A stretch of 40,621 nucleotides of DNA from Betaproteobacteria bacterium SG8_41 (GCA_001303585.1 LJTT01000029.1:1-40621), one strand, 5' to 3'; counted from the first letter of the stretch, positions 16,501-24,769 are shown. Program-made: numbers and translations. Notes: generated from the sequence alone by a model not told the origin.

Positions 16501-17002
16501 AGAGATCAAGCAGGCCGCCGCGCACGCAATACTCGCCCGGCGCCACGACCTGCGTGACGTGGGCGTAGCCCGCGGTGACCAGCTGCTCGCGCAGTGCCTG
16601 CGCCTGCAGCGTCTGTCCCTGCCGGAAGAAGAACGAGCGCGCCGCGAGATATTCGACGGGAGCCAGCCGGTGGAGCGCAGTCGTGACCGGAACGATGGCG
16701 ACATCGACCTCCCCGTGCATGAGCTGGTAGAGCGTGGCGAGCCGCTCCGATACCAGATCATGATGGGGCGAGAGCTGATCGTAGGGCAGCGTCTCCCAAT
16801 CCGGGAGCAGATGAATCCTGGGCGATTTGTCGAAGAAGGGCAGCTCGTCGCGCAAACGCTGGGCATCGGAAGCGGCCGCTGTGATGACCACGAGCGGCCG
16901 CCGCACGCGGGCGAGCTGCGCCACCGCGAGCGCATCGGATGAGCCGTAGAGAGGGGGCGTACGTACACGCTCCCCCGACGCCGGCAGTGGGAGCTGCAGC
17001 AT
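13508..17002 (-). CDS. mfd: transcription-repair coupling factor Mfd
   Basis: This is a full-length Mfd of 1164 residues (E. coli 1148). It removes RNA polymerase stalled at DNA lesions and recruits UvrA. In order: the UvrB-like N-terminal module (LLPDWETLPYDQLSPHHD), the RNA-polymerase-interacting domain (VVHEQHGIGRYQGLVNM), the RecG-like helicase with Walker A GDVGFGKTEVALRA, DEEH box and QLRGRVGRS motif VI, and the C-terminal TRCF domain. Residues about 336-370 (DNA 15894-15995) are a foreign-looking in-frame insertion made of heptad repeats, in a loop of the N-terminal module. It is transcribed toward the repeat-rich gap at 13.4 kb. Confidence 0.97.
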   Translation of the reverse strand: MLQLPLPASGERVRTPPLYGSSDALAVAQLARVRRPLVVITAAASDAQRLRDELPFFDKSPRIHLLPDWETLPYDQLSPHHDLVSERLATLYQLMHGEVDVAIVPVTTALHRLAPVEYLAARSFFFRQGQTLQAQALREQLVTAGYAHVTQVVAPGEYCVRGGLLDLFPTGSAVPYRIELDDDIVESIRSFDVDTQRSIYKVNEVRLLPAREFPLDEEGQTRFRRNFRETFEGDPSRSPVYKNVSKGVASAGIEYYLPLFFDKTALLTDYLPADTLFCVQPGLQQAIEQFWSDTHARYAMLRGDRANPVLPPQALFQTTDQFFGAIKPFARIELNSVPSSKFQVPSSRPDGSLDPIRNNEPGTLNLEPGTPLATAALPPLAVERRADDPVHRLRSYLASFEGRVLVLAEGAGRRETMLEYLAQHGLAPALAQDYTRFVEGPERFMLAIGSLHAGFTLDAPPLSIITENELYALQARPRREREGAVRATPEGMLRDLSEVKVGDPVVHEQHGIGRYQGLVNMNLGEGETEFLMLEYARGAKLYVPVSSLHLVSRYSGAPAEAAPLHELGSGQWEKARRKAARQVRDTAAELLHLYAQRAARHGHAFQVRPHDVEAFSDGFPFEETADQAAAIHAVTEDLVSGKPMDRLICGDVGFGKTEVALRAAFIAVADGKQVAVLVPTTLLAEQHFNTFSDRFADWPVRIAELSRFRTNKEQAAALAGIAEGRVDIAIGTHRLLQRDVKFQKLGLVIVDEEHRFGVRQKERLKALRAEVDVLTLTATPIPRTLAMSLEGLRDFSVIATAPERRLAIKTFVQRHNKALIREAVLRELNRGGQVYFLHNDIDTIGHVGESLSKLLPEARILIAHGQMRERELEHVMRDFYQQRFNVLLCTTIIETGIDVPTANTIIINRADRFGLAQLHQLRGRVGRSHHQAYAYLLLPDEGAITGQARKRLEAIQMMEELGSGFFLAMHDLEIRGAGEVLGESQSGEMQEVGFNLYVRMLDSAVRSLKQGHEPDLAAPLGVTTEINLHVPALLPDDYCSDVHERLVLYKRFANCDDLDELERLREELIDRFGNLPDPARTLVECHRLRIMGRPLGIARIDATDSAIQLQFVPKPPIEPIKVLKLVQTRKNYRLAGQDRLRIEAELPDMGARVAAVREAFTALS
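15894..15995. repeat. palindromic heptad element inserted in frame in mfd
   Basis: On the plus strand the left arm reads GTTCCAG, GTTCCAG, GTTCAAG, GTTCCGG, GTTCATT (15894-15928) and the right arm GAACTTG, GAACTTG, GAACTTA, GAACTTG, GAACC (15963-15995). The arms are inverted copies around a centre of about 34 bases. The element is 102 bases, exactly 34 codons, and is translated in Mfd as the low-complexity stretch from NSVPSSKFQVPSS to LNLEPGTP. Normal Mfd sequence resumes on both sides. Confidence 0.85.
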
Positions 17003-17070
17003 TTCGGGTCAAAAGTGCTTCAAAAACCGGTCGTTATTATACCGCTACCCACTGCGTTAAGCGCTAAGCA

Positions 17071-17171
17071 GTGAGCGGTGAACAGTGAATGGTGGGCAGT
17101 GAGCTGTGAGTGGTGAATCGATTTGCGCGCGCGGACGTCAGAGGCCGGCCGTTCACTATTCACGCCGTTCA
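17071..17171. repeat. seven tandem GTGAGCG-type heptads with inverted right arm
   Basis: Seven exact seven-base units run from 17071 to 17119: GTGAGCG, GTGAACA, GTGAATG, GTGGGCA, GTGAGCT, GTGAGTG, GTGAATC. A shorter inverted arm at 17151-17171 (GTTCACT, ATTCACG, CCGTTCA) ends at the stop codon of amrS. The element fills most of the gap between mfd and amrS. Confidence 0.88.
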
Positions 17172-18251
17172 GACTGGGGTGTGGATGGCAATCGGGATCC
17201 GGCGCCGCCCGAACTGGCCGGTGAATTCCCCGTAGCGGCCGGCAATGACTGCACCGCAATCGGGGCATTTGCCTTCAGCGGTGACACGATACTCCTCGAT
17301 CCGGTACCAGTCGCGCACGATCAGTGCCGTGCGGCAGGAAGGACAGTAAGTCGTGCCGCCCCGCTCATCGTGGACATTGCCGGTGAAGACGTAGTTGAGC
17401 CCTTCGCCGAGCGCGATCTCGCGCGCGCGCCGCAGCGTCGCAGCCGGCGTCGCCGGGATGTCCGGCATCTTGTAGTCGGGATGGAAAGCCGTGAAGTGCA
17501 CCGGTACGTCGGGACCCAGCTCCTTGCGGATCCACTTGCACTCCGCCTCGATCTCCGCGTTCGAATCGTTCTTGCCCGGAATCAGCAGCGTCGTGATCTC
17601 GACCCAGACATCGGTTTCGTGCCTGAGATAGGTGAGCGTGTCGAGGACGGGCTTCAGCCGGGCCCCGCACAGCTTGTAATAGAAATCATCGGTGAACGCT
17701 TTCAGGTCGACATTCGCGGCGTCCATTTTCGCGAAAAATTCGCGCCGCGGCGCCTCGTGAATGTAGCCCGCGGTCACGGCCACGGTCTGCACACCTTGCG
17801 CGTGACAGGCGTCCGCGATGTCCATCGCGTACTCGGCGAATATGATCGGATCGTTGTACGTAAAGGCAACGCTCTTGCAGCCATCCGCAAGCGCAGCTTT
17901 CGCGATCGCATCGGGCGAGGCCTGGTCCGCCAGCCGGTCCATGTCGCGCGACTTGGAGATATCCCAGTTCTGGCAGAACTTGCAGGCAAGGTTGCAGCCG
18001 GCGGTGCCGAAGGAGAGGATGCTCGAGCCCGGGTAGAACTGGTTGAGCGGCTTTTTCTCGATTGGATCGATGCAAAACCCGGAGGAGCGGCCATAGGTGG
18101 TGAGGACCATGCGATCCTCGCTTCGCATGCGCACGAAGCACGCGCCGCGCTGGCCTTCGTGCAACCGGCAATCGCGCGGGCATAGATCGCACTGCATGCG
18201 ACCGTCCGAGAGCATGTGCCACCACCGGCCGGGATATTCGCTTTCGTTCAT
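17169..18251 (-). CDS. amrS: AmmeMemoRadiSam system radical SAM enzyme
   Basis: This is a 360-residue radical SAM protein of the AmmeMemoRadiSam group. The SAM-binding iron-sulfur cluster motif is GCNLACKFCQNW, with Cys86, Cys90 and Cys93. An N-terminal cysteine cluster (CDLCPRDCRL and ACFVR) and a C-terminal zinc-ribbon pair (TTYCPSCRTAL, KCPDCGAV) are also present. Its substrate is unknown. ATG 18251 is used; an upstream TTG at 18293 would lie among repeat sequence. The gene is the third of a leftward trio amrB, amrA, amrS, but 109 bases of mostly heptad repeat separate it from amrA. Its TGA lies in the arm of the next repeat element. Confidence 0.93.
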   Translation of the reverse strand: MNESEYPGRWWHMLSDGRMQCDLCPRDCRLHEGQRGACFVRMRSEDRMVLTTYGRSSGFCIDPIEKKPLNQFYPGSSILSFGTAGCNLACKFCQNWDISKSRDMDRLADQASPDAIAKAALADGCKSVAFTYNDPIIFAEYAMDIADACHAQGVQTVAVTAGYIHEAPRREFFAKMDAANVDLKAFTDDFYYKLCGARLKPVLDTLTYLRHETDVWVEITTLLIPGKNDSNAEIEAECKWIRKELGPDVPVHFTAFHPDYKMPDIPATPAATLRRAREIALGEGLNYVFTGNVHDERGGTTYCPSCRTALIVRDWYRIEEYRVTAEGKCPDCGAVIAGRYGEFTGQFGRRRIPIAIHTPV

Positions 18252-18311
18252 CTTGAAATTTGTGGACCGTGGCCCATGACGGGAGACACCCAAAATTCAA
18301 ATTTCGTCAAA

Positions 18312-18360
<49 letters not shown>

Positions 18361-18369
<9 letters not shown>

Positions 18370-18987
18370 TTCGCGCCATTTCGTTACCACGTAGCGCGAG
18401 AGCTTCACGTCGCTGTCCCAGAAGTCTGGCGGCAGGCCGGCCTTATAGCGCAGTTGCGCGAGGAATTCCGCGGGGTCGCCAAAACTTTCCCACACTTGAG
18501 GCAGAAACGTGCCCGTGTGGTGCCCATACTGAAACACCACCCCGTCAACGCCCGGCCGCAACTGCTGGGCGGCGTCCTGCTCGTCGGCTACGGTCATCGG
18601 CTCCAGCGCGGATAGCACCGAGATCTCGAGCGAAATGCCGGCGAACTCATCAGGCGCCAGCGGCTTGAAGCGGGGATCGCGGAAGGCGGCCGCGACAGCG
18701 TTGGACTTCACGTCTTCGAGGAGCGCGCGATGCGCGCGCAGCGTGCCGATGCAGCCGCGCAGCCGCGCAGCCGAGGTGAGCGTGATGAAACAGGCGCCCG
18801 GCTGCCTGAGCCAGGGAAAGTCTTCGCTCGCGGCGTGATCAAGGCCGAGTTCGCTGGCAATCGCCGAGCGGGCGACCGGCAGTAGCACCCGCCCAGCATC
18901 CTGCGGCAAGGACGCGGGCCCGTCGGACTGCAACACGACCCGACCGGATGCGGCCGATAACACGATCGGTCCCGACCTATCGGCCAT
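18361..18987 (-). CDS. amrA: AmmeMemoRadiSam system protein A (AMMECR1 domain)
   Basis: This is a 208-residue AMMECR1-domain protein. The family signature is visible in ACFITLTSAARLRGCIGTLR (about residue 75, with the invariant RGCIG), followed by AFRDPRFKPLAPDE, LEISVLSALEPM and the C-terminal GTFLPQVWESF and LSRYVVTKW. ATG 18987 is chosen; it overlaps the end of amrB by 11 bases, so the two are translationally coupled. The enzyme's reaction is unknown, but the trio with a Memo-type protein and a radical SAM enzyme is widely conserved. The last residues DQ and the stop are encoded by a heptad repeat. Confidence 0.92.
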
Positions 18988-19807
18988 CCGCTTCGTCCTC
19001 GTAGAACGCGAATGCGCCGTAGCCCACCACGCGCTGTTTGTCACCTGCGGTGTCGCCCGAGTTTCGCAGATCGATGAGCTCGGGTTTGAGCCCGCGCTTG
19101 CGCGCCGTGTAGGTCAGGCCCGTGACCGGCGTGGCACCGCAGGCCTGCGTGTGCGAGATATCGACCGTCAGGCCGAGAATGGCTTGCGCGGTCGCGCGAT
19201 CCAGCGCTTGCGCGTCGTCGTAGGGAAGGTAGTGCGACAAATCGGAGCTCACCACGATGAGCGTCTCGAGCCCGCCCCACAGGGTGTCGAGCACCTCTGC
19301 GACGACGCGGGCGTCGGCCTGTCCCACTGCCAGTGGCACGAGGGTGAAGCGCTCGAGAGCTGCCTGCAGGAAGGGAAGGTGCACCTCGAGCGAATGCTCA
19401 AGGGCATGCGCCTGGGCGCTGGTTCCAACCTGTGGCAACGCGTCGAGCGCGGCAACGGCCTCGGGGTCGATCGGCACCTCGCCAAGCGGGGTTGCGAACG
19501 CCGAAACCCCTGGAAGTGCGAGTCCGCGCACGGCAACTCGATGCGTCGGACCGAGCAATACCACGCGCCTGATTGTCTGGCGCGCCGGGGCGAGCAGCGA
19601 GTACACGCTTGCTGCGATTGGTCCGGAATAGATATAACCCGCGTGCGGCGCAATGATGGCCTTTGGCACCGCCCGCTTGGGCGTGACGCTTCCGGCGGCG
19701 TCCAGCATTTGCGCGACCGACTGCGCGAGCTCGGCGCGATTGCCGGGATAAAACATGCCGGCGACAGCCGGATTACGCGTCGAAGGCGCAGGGTGAAGCA
19801 TATGCAT
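18977..19807 (-). CDS. amrB: AmmeMemoRadiSam system protein B (Memo family)
   Basis: This is a 276-residue protein of the Memo family, related in fold to class III non-heme iron dioxygenases. The putative metal ligands are in IIAPHAGYIYSGP (His55), in the VVSSDLSHYLPYDDA block and in THTQACGATP-like HTQACGATP. It starts MHMLHPAPSTRNPAVAGMFY, which is typical. It is the first gene of the leftward amr trio and is divergent from ispD; the two starts are 92 bases apart. The biochemical role of the bacterial protein is not settled; its coupling with AMMECR1 and a radical SAM enzyme suggests a shared modification pathway. Confidence 0.92.
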   Translation of the reverse strand: MHMLHPAPSTRNPAVAGMFYPGNRAELAQSVAQMLDAAGSVTPKRAVPKAIIAPHAGYIYSGPIAASVYSLLAPARQTIRRVVLLGPTHRVAVRGLALPGVSAFATPLGEVPIDPEAVAALDALPQVGTSAQAHALEHSLEVHLPFLQAALERFTLVPLAVGQADARVVAEVLDTLWGGLETLIVVSSDLSHYLPYDDAQALDRATAQAILGLTVDISHTQACGATPVTGLTYTARKRGLKPELIDLRNSGDTAGDKQRVVGYGAFAFYEDEADGR

Positions 19808-19899
19808 TTCATTATGCGCCCGGAAAGCGCTTTTTCAAGTGTCGAAAGCCCGCGCGACAATGCTGCTAAAATCGCTGAAATAACAGTGTCTTTTATCCT

Positions 19900-20649
19900 G
19901 TGTCGAAGGCCTACGCCCTGATTCCCGCCGCTGGTAGCGGTTCGCGCCTGGGCGCGGCGGTGCCCAAGCAATACCTGGAGATTGCCGGGCACCCGCTGCT
20001 CTACTATGCTCTGCGGCCCCTCGTCCGGCATCCGCGCATCGAGCAGGTGTTCGTGGTGCTGGCCCAGGGTGACACGCAATTCAGGAACTGCGACTGGCGC
20101 GAGTTCGGCGCCAAAGTCGAGCCGCTCTACTGTGGCGGCGCGACACGCGCCGCGAGCGTGTTCAATGGACTGGTTGCAGCGCACGATATGGTCGAGCCTC
20201 CCGATTGGGTGCTGGTGCATGACGCGGCGCGGCCGTGCCTGAGCGACGAGGCGCTCGAGCGTCTCCTCGTCGAGGCCGGCAGCGACGAGATTGGAGGACT
20301 ATTGGCGGTGCCGGTTTCAGATACGATCAAGCGCGCGAACCGCGACCTGCGCGTGGCGGGGACCGAGCCTCGCGAGCATCTCTGGCTCGCGCAAACGCCC
20401 CAAATGTTCCGCTACCGGGTGCTGATCGAGGCCCTGCGCCTGGCGGACCCGCTTAATGCGACGGACGAGGCGCAGGCGATCGAGGGGGCGGGGCTCAAGC
20501 CCCGCCTGGTGATGGGCGATAGCCGCAATCTGAAGGTGACCTATCCGGAGGACCTCAAGGTCGCCGAGCTGATCCTGAGCAGTCAGAGCCCGGCGGCCCC
20601 GATGCGGGCACGGCGGGCGCGACCCAGGACGAGACCACGAGAATCTTGA
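19900..20649 (+). CDS. ispD: 2-C-methyl-D-erythritol 4-phosphate cytidylyltransferase
   Basis: This enzyme (249 residues) transfers CMP to methylerythritol phosphate in the MEP isoprenoid pathway. The nucleotide-binding start YALIPAAGSGSRLGAAVPKQY is intact, followed by VLVHDAARPCLSDE and the C-terminal TDEAQAIEGAG and VTYPEDLKVAE motifs. The start is GTG 19900. About 15 residues (PAAPMRARRARPRTRPRES) extend past the usual end and are Arg-rich. The next pathway gene on the strand, ispF, follows after 230 bases rather than overlapping as it often does. Confidence 0.96.
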   Translation: MSKAYALIPAAGSGSRLGAAVPKQYLEIAGHPLLYYALRPLVRHPRIEQVFVVLAQGDTQFRNCDWREFGAKVEPLYCGGATRAASVFNGLVAAHDMVEPPDWVLVHDAARPCLSDEALERLLVEAGSDEIGGLLAVPVSDTIKRANRDLRVAGTEPREHLWLAQTPQMFRYRVLIEALRLADPLNATDEAQAIEGAGLKPRLVMGDSRNLKVTYPEDLKVAELILSSQSPAAPMRARRARPRTRPRES

Positions 20650-20879
20650 CCGCGCACAAGGCGAGCCCGCGGGGTGGCCGGAATTGAACCGAATGCGGGA
20701 TTTCGTCTGCGCTTGCTGATAAACTTGCGCTAACGCCCGCTCTTCGGTGGTATGAGACGCGTCGTCCTGGCCCTCCCACCGGCGTTGGTTTGAGCCGCTG
20801 ATGCAATCTTTTCTGTCTTGTGCGGCGCCTTGGCGTTCTGGCGGGCATTTGTGAATTGTAAATTCGTCGCTTTTACACG
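20650..20879. other. ispD-ispF spacer with repeat-like tracts
   Basis: This 230-base spacer holds no gene. It contains a GGCGCCTTGGCGTTCTGGCG tract (about 20825-20844) with an internal period of about eight, and GTGAATT-GTAAATTC at 20861-20875, which resembles the GTGAATC heptads seen at 13.2 kb. ispF has no clear Shine-Dalgarno, so its promoter or leader may be in this spacer. Confidence 0.4.
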
Positions 20880-21389
20880 ATGAGAATCGGGCAGGGTTTT
20901 GACGCGCATGCGCTGGTCGCTGGCAGAAAGCTTGTCATCGGCGGTGTGCAGGTTCCGTTCGAGAAGGGGCTGGCCGGTCACTCGGATGCCGACGTCCTGA
21001 TCCACGCGGTTTGCGACGCTCTGCTGGGTGCAGCCGGCCTGGGCGACATCGGCGCTCACTTTCCGGATACCGATCCGCGGTACAAAGACGCCGACAGCCG
21101 CAGCTTGCTGCGGGAGGTGGGTCGCCTGCTGGAACGGGAGCGACTGCGCGTCGTTAATGTCGACGCCACGGTCATTGCGCAGGCGCCGCGTTTGGCGCCG
21201 CATCTACCGGCGATGCGCGCGAATCTCGCTTCCGACATCGGAATATTGCCGGATTTCGTCAACATCAAGGCCAAGAGCACCGAACGCCTCGGTTTCACGG
21301 GGCGCGGCGAGGGTATCGCGGCCGAAGCAGTGGCACTCATCACGTGGGCAGATCCAGAAGACGCCGAAACACCCCGGCCCCGGGCCTGA
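20880..21389 (+). CDS. ispF: 2-C-methyl-D-erythritol 2,4-cyclodiphosphate synthase
   Basis: This enzyme (169 residues, family about 160) cyclises CDP-methylerythritol phosphate and releases CMP. The zinc-binding start [11 protein letters not shown] (Asp8, His10) and the [20 protein letters not shown] block with His42-type ligand are present, as are [11 protein letters not shown] and the C-terminal [22 protein letters not shown]. The ATG start is preceded by an AT-rich stretch but no good ribosome-binding site. A short extension ([11 protein letters not shown]) follows the family end, and the thpR gene begins inside it in another frame. Confidence 0.96.
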   Translation: MRIGQGFDAHALVAGRKLVIGGVQVPFEKGLAGHSDADVLIHAVCDALLGAAGLGDIGAHFPDTDPRYKDADSRSLLREVGRLLERERLRVVNVDATVIAQAPRLAPHLPAMRANLASDIGILPDFVNIKAKSTERLGFTGRGEGIAAEAVALITWADPEDAETPRPRA

Positions 21390-21940
21390 AGGCGCCGGCG
21401 GCAACGCCGTCGAGCACCCGGCTGTTTTTCGCCGCCTGGCCCGCACCTGATGTACAGCAGGCGTTGGGTGACTTTGCCCAGTCGGCGCAGCGCGAGTGCG
21501 GCGGTCGGCTTGTGCCGTCCCACAACATCCACCTCACGCTCGTGTTCCTCGGCGCGGTCGCGCACGAGCGCCTCGAAGGCCTGGAGGCGCTCGCGGCGAC
21601 GATCGAGGGCGAGCCGTTTGCGCTGACGATCGACCGCGTGGACTACTGGCGCCACAACCGGATCGTCTGGGCCGGCGTCAAGGACTGCCCGGATGGTTTG
21701 ACCGCCTTGGTGAAGCGGATGGAACGGGCGCTTGGCGGCGTGGGTTTCCAGCTCAACAACCGGCCTTACGTGCCGCACATTACCTTGCTGCGGGACGCGC
21801 GCCGCCCGCCCGCTCGCAGCCAGCTTGCTCCCATCGCGTGGCCGGTATCCGAATTCGCGCTCGTCGAATCGGTCCAGCTCGACAATTCGCAGATGTACGA
21901 GGTTTTGCAATCGTGGCGGCTGGGGACCAAAAGCCCCTAA
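21344..21940 (+). CDS. thpR: RNA 2',3'-cyclic phosphodiesterase (2H family)
   Basis: This is a 198-residue member of the 2H phosphoesterase family. The two catalytic HxTx motifs are HLTLVFLG (about residue 63) and HITLLRD (about residue 146), separated by the usual 80 or so residues. Such enzymes open 2',3'-cyclic phosphates and can ligate tRNA halves in vitro; the physiological role is uncertain. GTG 21344 lies inside ispF and no nearer ATG is available, so the true start may be a later non-ATG codon just before the family start at TRLFFAAWP. Confidence 0.88.
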   Translation: MGRSRRRRNTPAPGLKAPAATPSSTRLFFAAWPAPDVQQALGDFAQSAQRECGGRLVPSHNIHLTLVFLGAVAHERLEGLEALAATIEGEPFALTIDRVDYWRHNRIVWAGVKDCPDGLTALVKRMERALGGVGFQLNNRPYVPHITLLRDARRPPARSQLAPIAWPVSEFALVESVQLDNSQMYEVLQSWRLGTKSP

Positions 21941-21991
21941 CAGAATCAAAGGAAATTCTAGCCGTTGATGAGCGCCGATAGATGCCAATCA

Positions 21992-22024
21992 AAGATCGTG
22001 AATCGTGAGATGTTAATGATCGTG
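21992..22024. repeat. short degenerate GTGAATC-type repeat
   Basis: Between the convergent genes thpR and the sensor kinase is the short run GATCGTG, AATCGTG, AGATGTT, AATGATC, GTG. It is a degenerate version of the GTGAATC heptads at 13.2 kb, with only two or three clear units. It is reported with low confidence because it is so short. Confidence 0.35.
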
Positions 22025-22067
22025 CGCCTCGCTCTGGGATTATCGGCTACGATGCGCGACTTACCCC

Positions 22068-23381
22068 TCAAGCTTTTCTCGCCAAAGGCAGCTCGACACG
22101 CGCGTGAAGACCCCCGCCTTCGCGCGGCGTAAGTCTGACGTCCCCGCCGTGCACGTGGGCGATGCGCGAGACGATCGCAAGCCCGAGTCCGGTGCCGCTT
22201 CCCGAGCGCGCGCTGTCCATGCGCGTGAAAGGCCGCATCATCCGCTCTACGGCTTCCGCGGGGATGCCCGGGCCGCGGTCGAGAACGTCGATGACGGCTT
22301 GTCCGTTTTCGATTGCCGTCCGGACTTCAACCTCGCCGTTGCCGTGACGCAGCGCGTTGTCGATCAGGTTGGAAACCAGCCGCTGGATGGCTAGCGGGCG
22401 CAACGGCAGAGGCGGCAGATCTGCGAGCTGCATCGTGATCGAGTTGCCGACACGCGTATAGCGCTCGCCTATGCTGCGGACGATGGCGTTGAGATCGCCA
22501 TCGCCGACGACGGCCTCGCCCTGTCCCACGCGCGCGAAGTCCAGGAACTGATTGATCGCGGCATCGATATCATCGATGTCCTGCACCAGGCCGGAGGTCA
22601 GGGCGGTGTCCCCTTTGTCCTGGAGCATCTCGATCCCGAGACGGATACGCGAGAGCGGCGTGCGGAGGTCGTGAGACACGCCGGCGAGAAGGAGCGCGCG
22701 CTCGTCATCGGCGCGCTTCAGATCTGCCGTCATCTGGTTGAACGCGCCCGCGAGGGTGCGGATCTCCGCGGGGCCGGTCTCGGCGATCGGTGGCGGGGTG
22801 CCCCCGCGGCCTACCTCCGCCGCGGCGCCGGCGAGGGCCTTCAGCGGGCGGTTCACGCGCGCGACGATCAAGGCCGCTCCGATGAGAGATAGCGCAAGCA
22901 CCAGCGCACCCCATCCGATCCAGCGCAGGGGGTCGCGGCGCTCCAGTCGCGAGCGTGGCAGGAAGACCCAGTATTCGTCTTCGTCGATTTCGAAGCTGAT
23001 CCAGGTACCGCGCACCCCGTCACGGCTTACGGCAAGGCGCGTGTCCTCGCCGAGCCGGCGCTTAAGATCGGCCTCGACGATGTTCAGAAACGGCCGGTCG
23101 GGCAGGGGGGCGATGCGCTCCTCGGGCTCGCCGACGTAGACCTGGATGCCCTCCTGACGGGAGAGATCTTGCAGCAGCGCCAGACGTTTCGAGGGCTGCG
23201 CGCTGATGAGCGCGGCGCGCGTGAGGTTGACGATGCTCACGATCTGCTGCGCAACCTGATGCGCGCGCGGCTCGCGCTCGGTGACGCGAAGAATCTCGAG
23301 CCAGGCCAGGTGCGCGACGATCAGCAGCAGCGCGATGAGCAACACGCTGCGCCAGAGCAGCGTGCGTGGCCACAATATCAT
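22068..23381 (-). CDS. sensor histidine kinase, EnvZ/RisS type
   Basis: This is a 437-residue membrane histidine kinase. Two membrane helices (about residues 12-30 and 155-176) flank a periplasmic domain of about 125 residues; a HAMP region follows (NRPLKALAGAAAEVGRG). The H-box is LAGVSHDLRTPLSRI with phosphoacceptor His237, the N-box is NLIDNALRHG (Asn342), and the ATP-lid motifs are DRGPGIP and GSGTGLGLAI, so all catalytic parts are intact. It lies 79 bases after its response regulator, with a heptad repeat in the gap. In betaproteobacteria such a pair (RisAS) responds to osmotic, acid or intracellular stress. Confidence 0.93.
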   Translation of the reverse strand: MILWPRTLLWRSVLLIALLLIVAHLAWLEILRVTEREPRAHQVAQQIVSIVNLTRAALISAQPSKRLALLQDLSRQEGIQVYVGEPEERIAPLPDRPFLNIVEADLKRRLGEDTRLAVSRDGVRGTWISFEIDEDEYWVFLPRSRLERRDPLRWIGWGALVLALSLIGAALIVARVNRPLKALAGAAAEVGRGGTPPPIAETGPAEIRTLAGAFNQMTADLKRADDERALLLAGVSHDLRTPLSRIRLGIEMLQDKGDTALTSGLVQDIDDIDAAINQFLDFARVGQGEAVVGDGDLNAIVRSIGERYTRVGNSITMQLADLPPLPLRPLAIQRLVSNLIDNALRHGNGEVEVRTAIENGQAVIDVLDRGPGIPAEAVERMMRPFTRMDSARSGSGTGLGLAIVSRIAHVHGGDVRLTPREGGGLHARVELPLARKA

Positions 23382-23402
23382 GATGGAGCACGACCGGAGC
23401 CC

Positions 23403-23469
23403 GGTGACCGGTGACCGGTGACTGGAAAAAGTCTGAACGCAGGACCTTTCAACTTACTGGTCACTGGTC
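23403..23469. repeat. palindromic GGTGACC/ACTGGTC heptad element
   Basis: The left arm is GGTGACC, GGTGACC, GGTGACT (23403-23423) and the right arm is ACTGGTC, ACTGGTC (23456-23469); they are inverted copies around about 32 bases. The element lies between the response regulator and the sensor kinase. Its last heptad encodes, on the minus strand, the final two residues and stop of the response regulator: GAC CAG TGA. Confidence 0.85.
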
Positions 23470-24198
23470 GCGAGTTGCCGTCCTGCCGTCGGGGATAAAG
23501 ACGTAGCCGAAGCCCCACACGGTCTGTATGTAGGCGGGCTTGGAGGGATCCGGCTCGATGAGTTTCCGGAGGCGCGAGACCTGCACGTCGATCGAGCGGT
23601 CGAATGCGCCGAATTCACGCCCGCGGGCGAGTTCCATCAGCTTGTCGCGCGAGAGCGGCGTGCGCGGATGCTGCGTGAGTACTTTGAGCAGCGCGAACTC
23701 CCCCGTCGTGAGGGTCACCTCAGTGCCGTCGCGGCTGAGCGCGCGCGCACCAAGATCGAGACGGAAGGGGCCGAACTCTACAATCTGGTGATCGGCGCTC
23801 GGTGCGCCGGGCGGGGCCGGCGGCGGCTGGCGTCGCAGCACGGCCTGGATGCGCGCCACGAGCTCGCGCGGATTGAATGGCTTGGGCAGGTAATCGTCGG
23901 CGCCGACCTCGAGCCCGACGATTCGGTCCACTTCATCGCCTTTCGCTGTGAGCATGATGATCGGCATCTTCTCTCCGCCGCCGCGCAGCCGCCGGCAGAT
24001 GGAAAGACCGTCTTCGCCGGGCAGCATCAGATCCAGAATCATCAAATCGTAGCGCTCGCGGGCCAGCTGCCGGTTCATGTCGGTTGCGTCATGCACGACA
24101 CGCACCGTGAATCCCTGCTCGCTGAGATACCGGTTGAGGAGGTCGCGCAGCCGCGCATCGTCGTCAACCACGAGAATCTTTGTCTTGCTTTCAGCCAT
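23461..24198 (-). CDS. ompR: response regulator, OmpR family
   Basis: This is a 245-residue response regulator with an N-terminal receiver domain (phosphoacceptor Asp56 in LMILDLMLPGEDG, acidic pair VDDDARLRDL, Lys in YLPKPFNPREL) and a winged-helix DNA-binding domain (VTLTTGEFALLKVLTQHP, QVSRLRKLIEPDPSKP, VWGFGYVFIP). It is probably the RisA/OmpR regulator partnered with the kinase downstream. It ends TATRDQ, with the DQ and stop supplied by a heptad repeat. Divergent small exported-protein genes lie on its other side, sharing an upstream dyad motif that could be its target (inferred). Confidence 0.93.
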   Translation of the reverse strand: MAESKTKILVVDDDARLRDLLNRYLSEQGFTVRVVHDATDMNRQLARERYDLMILDLMLPGEDGLSICRRLRGGGEKMPIIMLTAKGDEVDRIVGLEVGADDYLPKPFNPRELVARIQAVLRRQPPPAPPGAPSADHQIVEFGPFRLDLGARALSRDGTEVTLTTGEFALLKVLTQHPRTPLSRDKLMELARGREFGAFDRSIDVQVSRLRKLIEPDPSKPAYIQTVWGFGYVFIPDGRTATRDQ

Positions 24199-24275
24199 GG
24201 GCTAATCGTACTCGCTCGAATCACCCGGCGCCACAACATTGTAAGTCTTTATTGCAGCGGCTGGCCTCGCAACAG

Positions 24276-24286
24276 TCTGTTACAGA
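24276..24286. promoter_or_regulatory. dyad TCTGTTACAGA, putative operator 1
   Basis: This is an exact 11-base dyad (TCTGT, T, ACAGA). It lies 133 bases upstream of the ATG at 24419 and 78 bases upstream of the divergent response regulator gene. A matching dyad lies 137 bases upstream of the next exported-protein gene. Which protein binds it is not known. Confidence 0.4.
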
Positions 24287-24418
24287 AAGTGGGAATCCTG
24301 CAATGAATGTCGTCGTCGGCACAGCTAATGTGGGCGTCAAGCGGATCGGCGAGAAAAGCGCCGGGCGCGCACAAAACAAGGATTCAAGGATACAGGGGAT
24401 TTTAGAGGAGACCTGAAA

Positions 24419-24700
24419 ATGAAACGTTTGATCAAAGCAGCGCTCGTCGCAGTATTGCTTACTTCGGTGCCGGCCTTGGCGCACGGTGGCCATGGCGGCT
24501 GGCGCGATAGCGACCGCCATCATCATCGTCACTGGAAGAAGGGGCACCACAAGCATCACGGGCACCCTGGCTACCGGCGGGAGTCGCGGCACGTAATCGA
24601 GCACGTTTATCGCTATGACCCGTATCCGACGCAGTCGGCATCGGTCTCGCCGGGCATACACGTGATCTTCCCCGACGTGTACCTTCCGTGGCCGCAGTGA
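24419..24700 (+). CDS. small His-rich exported protein
   Basis: This is a 93-residue protein with a clear signal peptide (MKRLIKAALVAVLLTSVPALA) and a His/Arg/Lys-rich mature part. Histidines are clustered in HGGHGG, DRHHHRHWKKGHHKHHGHPG and HVIEHVY, which strongly suggests metal binding or pH sensing in the periplasm. The C-terminus, GIHVIFPDVYLPWPQ, is hydrophobic and Pro-containing. The ribosome-binding site is AGAGGAG. It lies divergently from the response regulator gene and ends in a strong hairpin. The family is not recognised. Confidence 0.75.
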   Translation: MKRLIKAALVAVLLTSVPALAHGGHGGWRDSDRHHHRHWKKGHHKHHGHPGYRRESRHVIEHVYRYDPYPTQSASVSPGIHVIFPDVYLPWPQ

Positions 24701-24701
24701 G

Positions 24702-24769
24702 TCGAAGGCGGGACCGCCGTGGCATTTGTCACGCGACGCGGCGGCCCGGCCTGCCTTCGAAACATTTTG
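24702..24769 (+). terminator. long hairpin and T-run after the His-rich gene
   Basis: TCGAAGGC at 24702-24709 pairs with GCCTTCGA at 24753-24760, and inside it GGG(A)CCGCCG pairs with CGGCGGCCC (24739-24747). The stem is followed by AACATTTTG. It begins one base after the stop codon of the His-rich protein and looks like an intrinsic terminator, though the central loop is long. Confidence 0.6.
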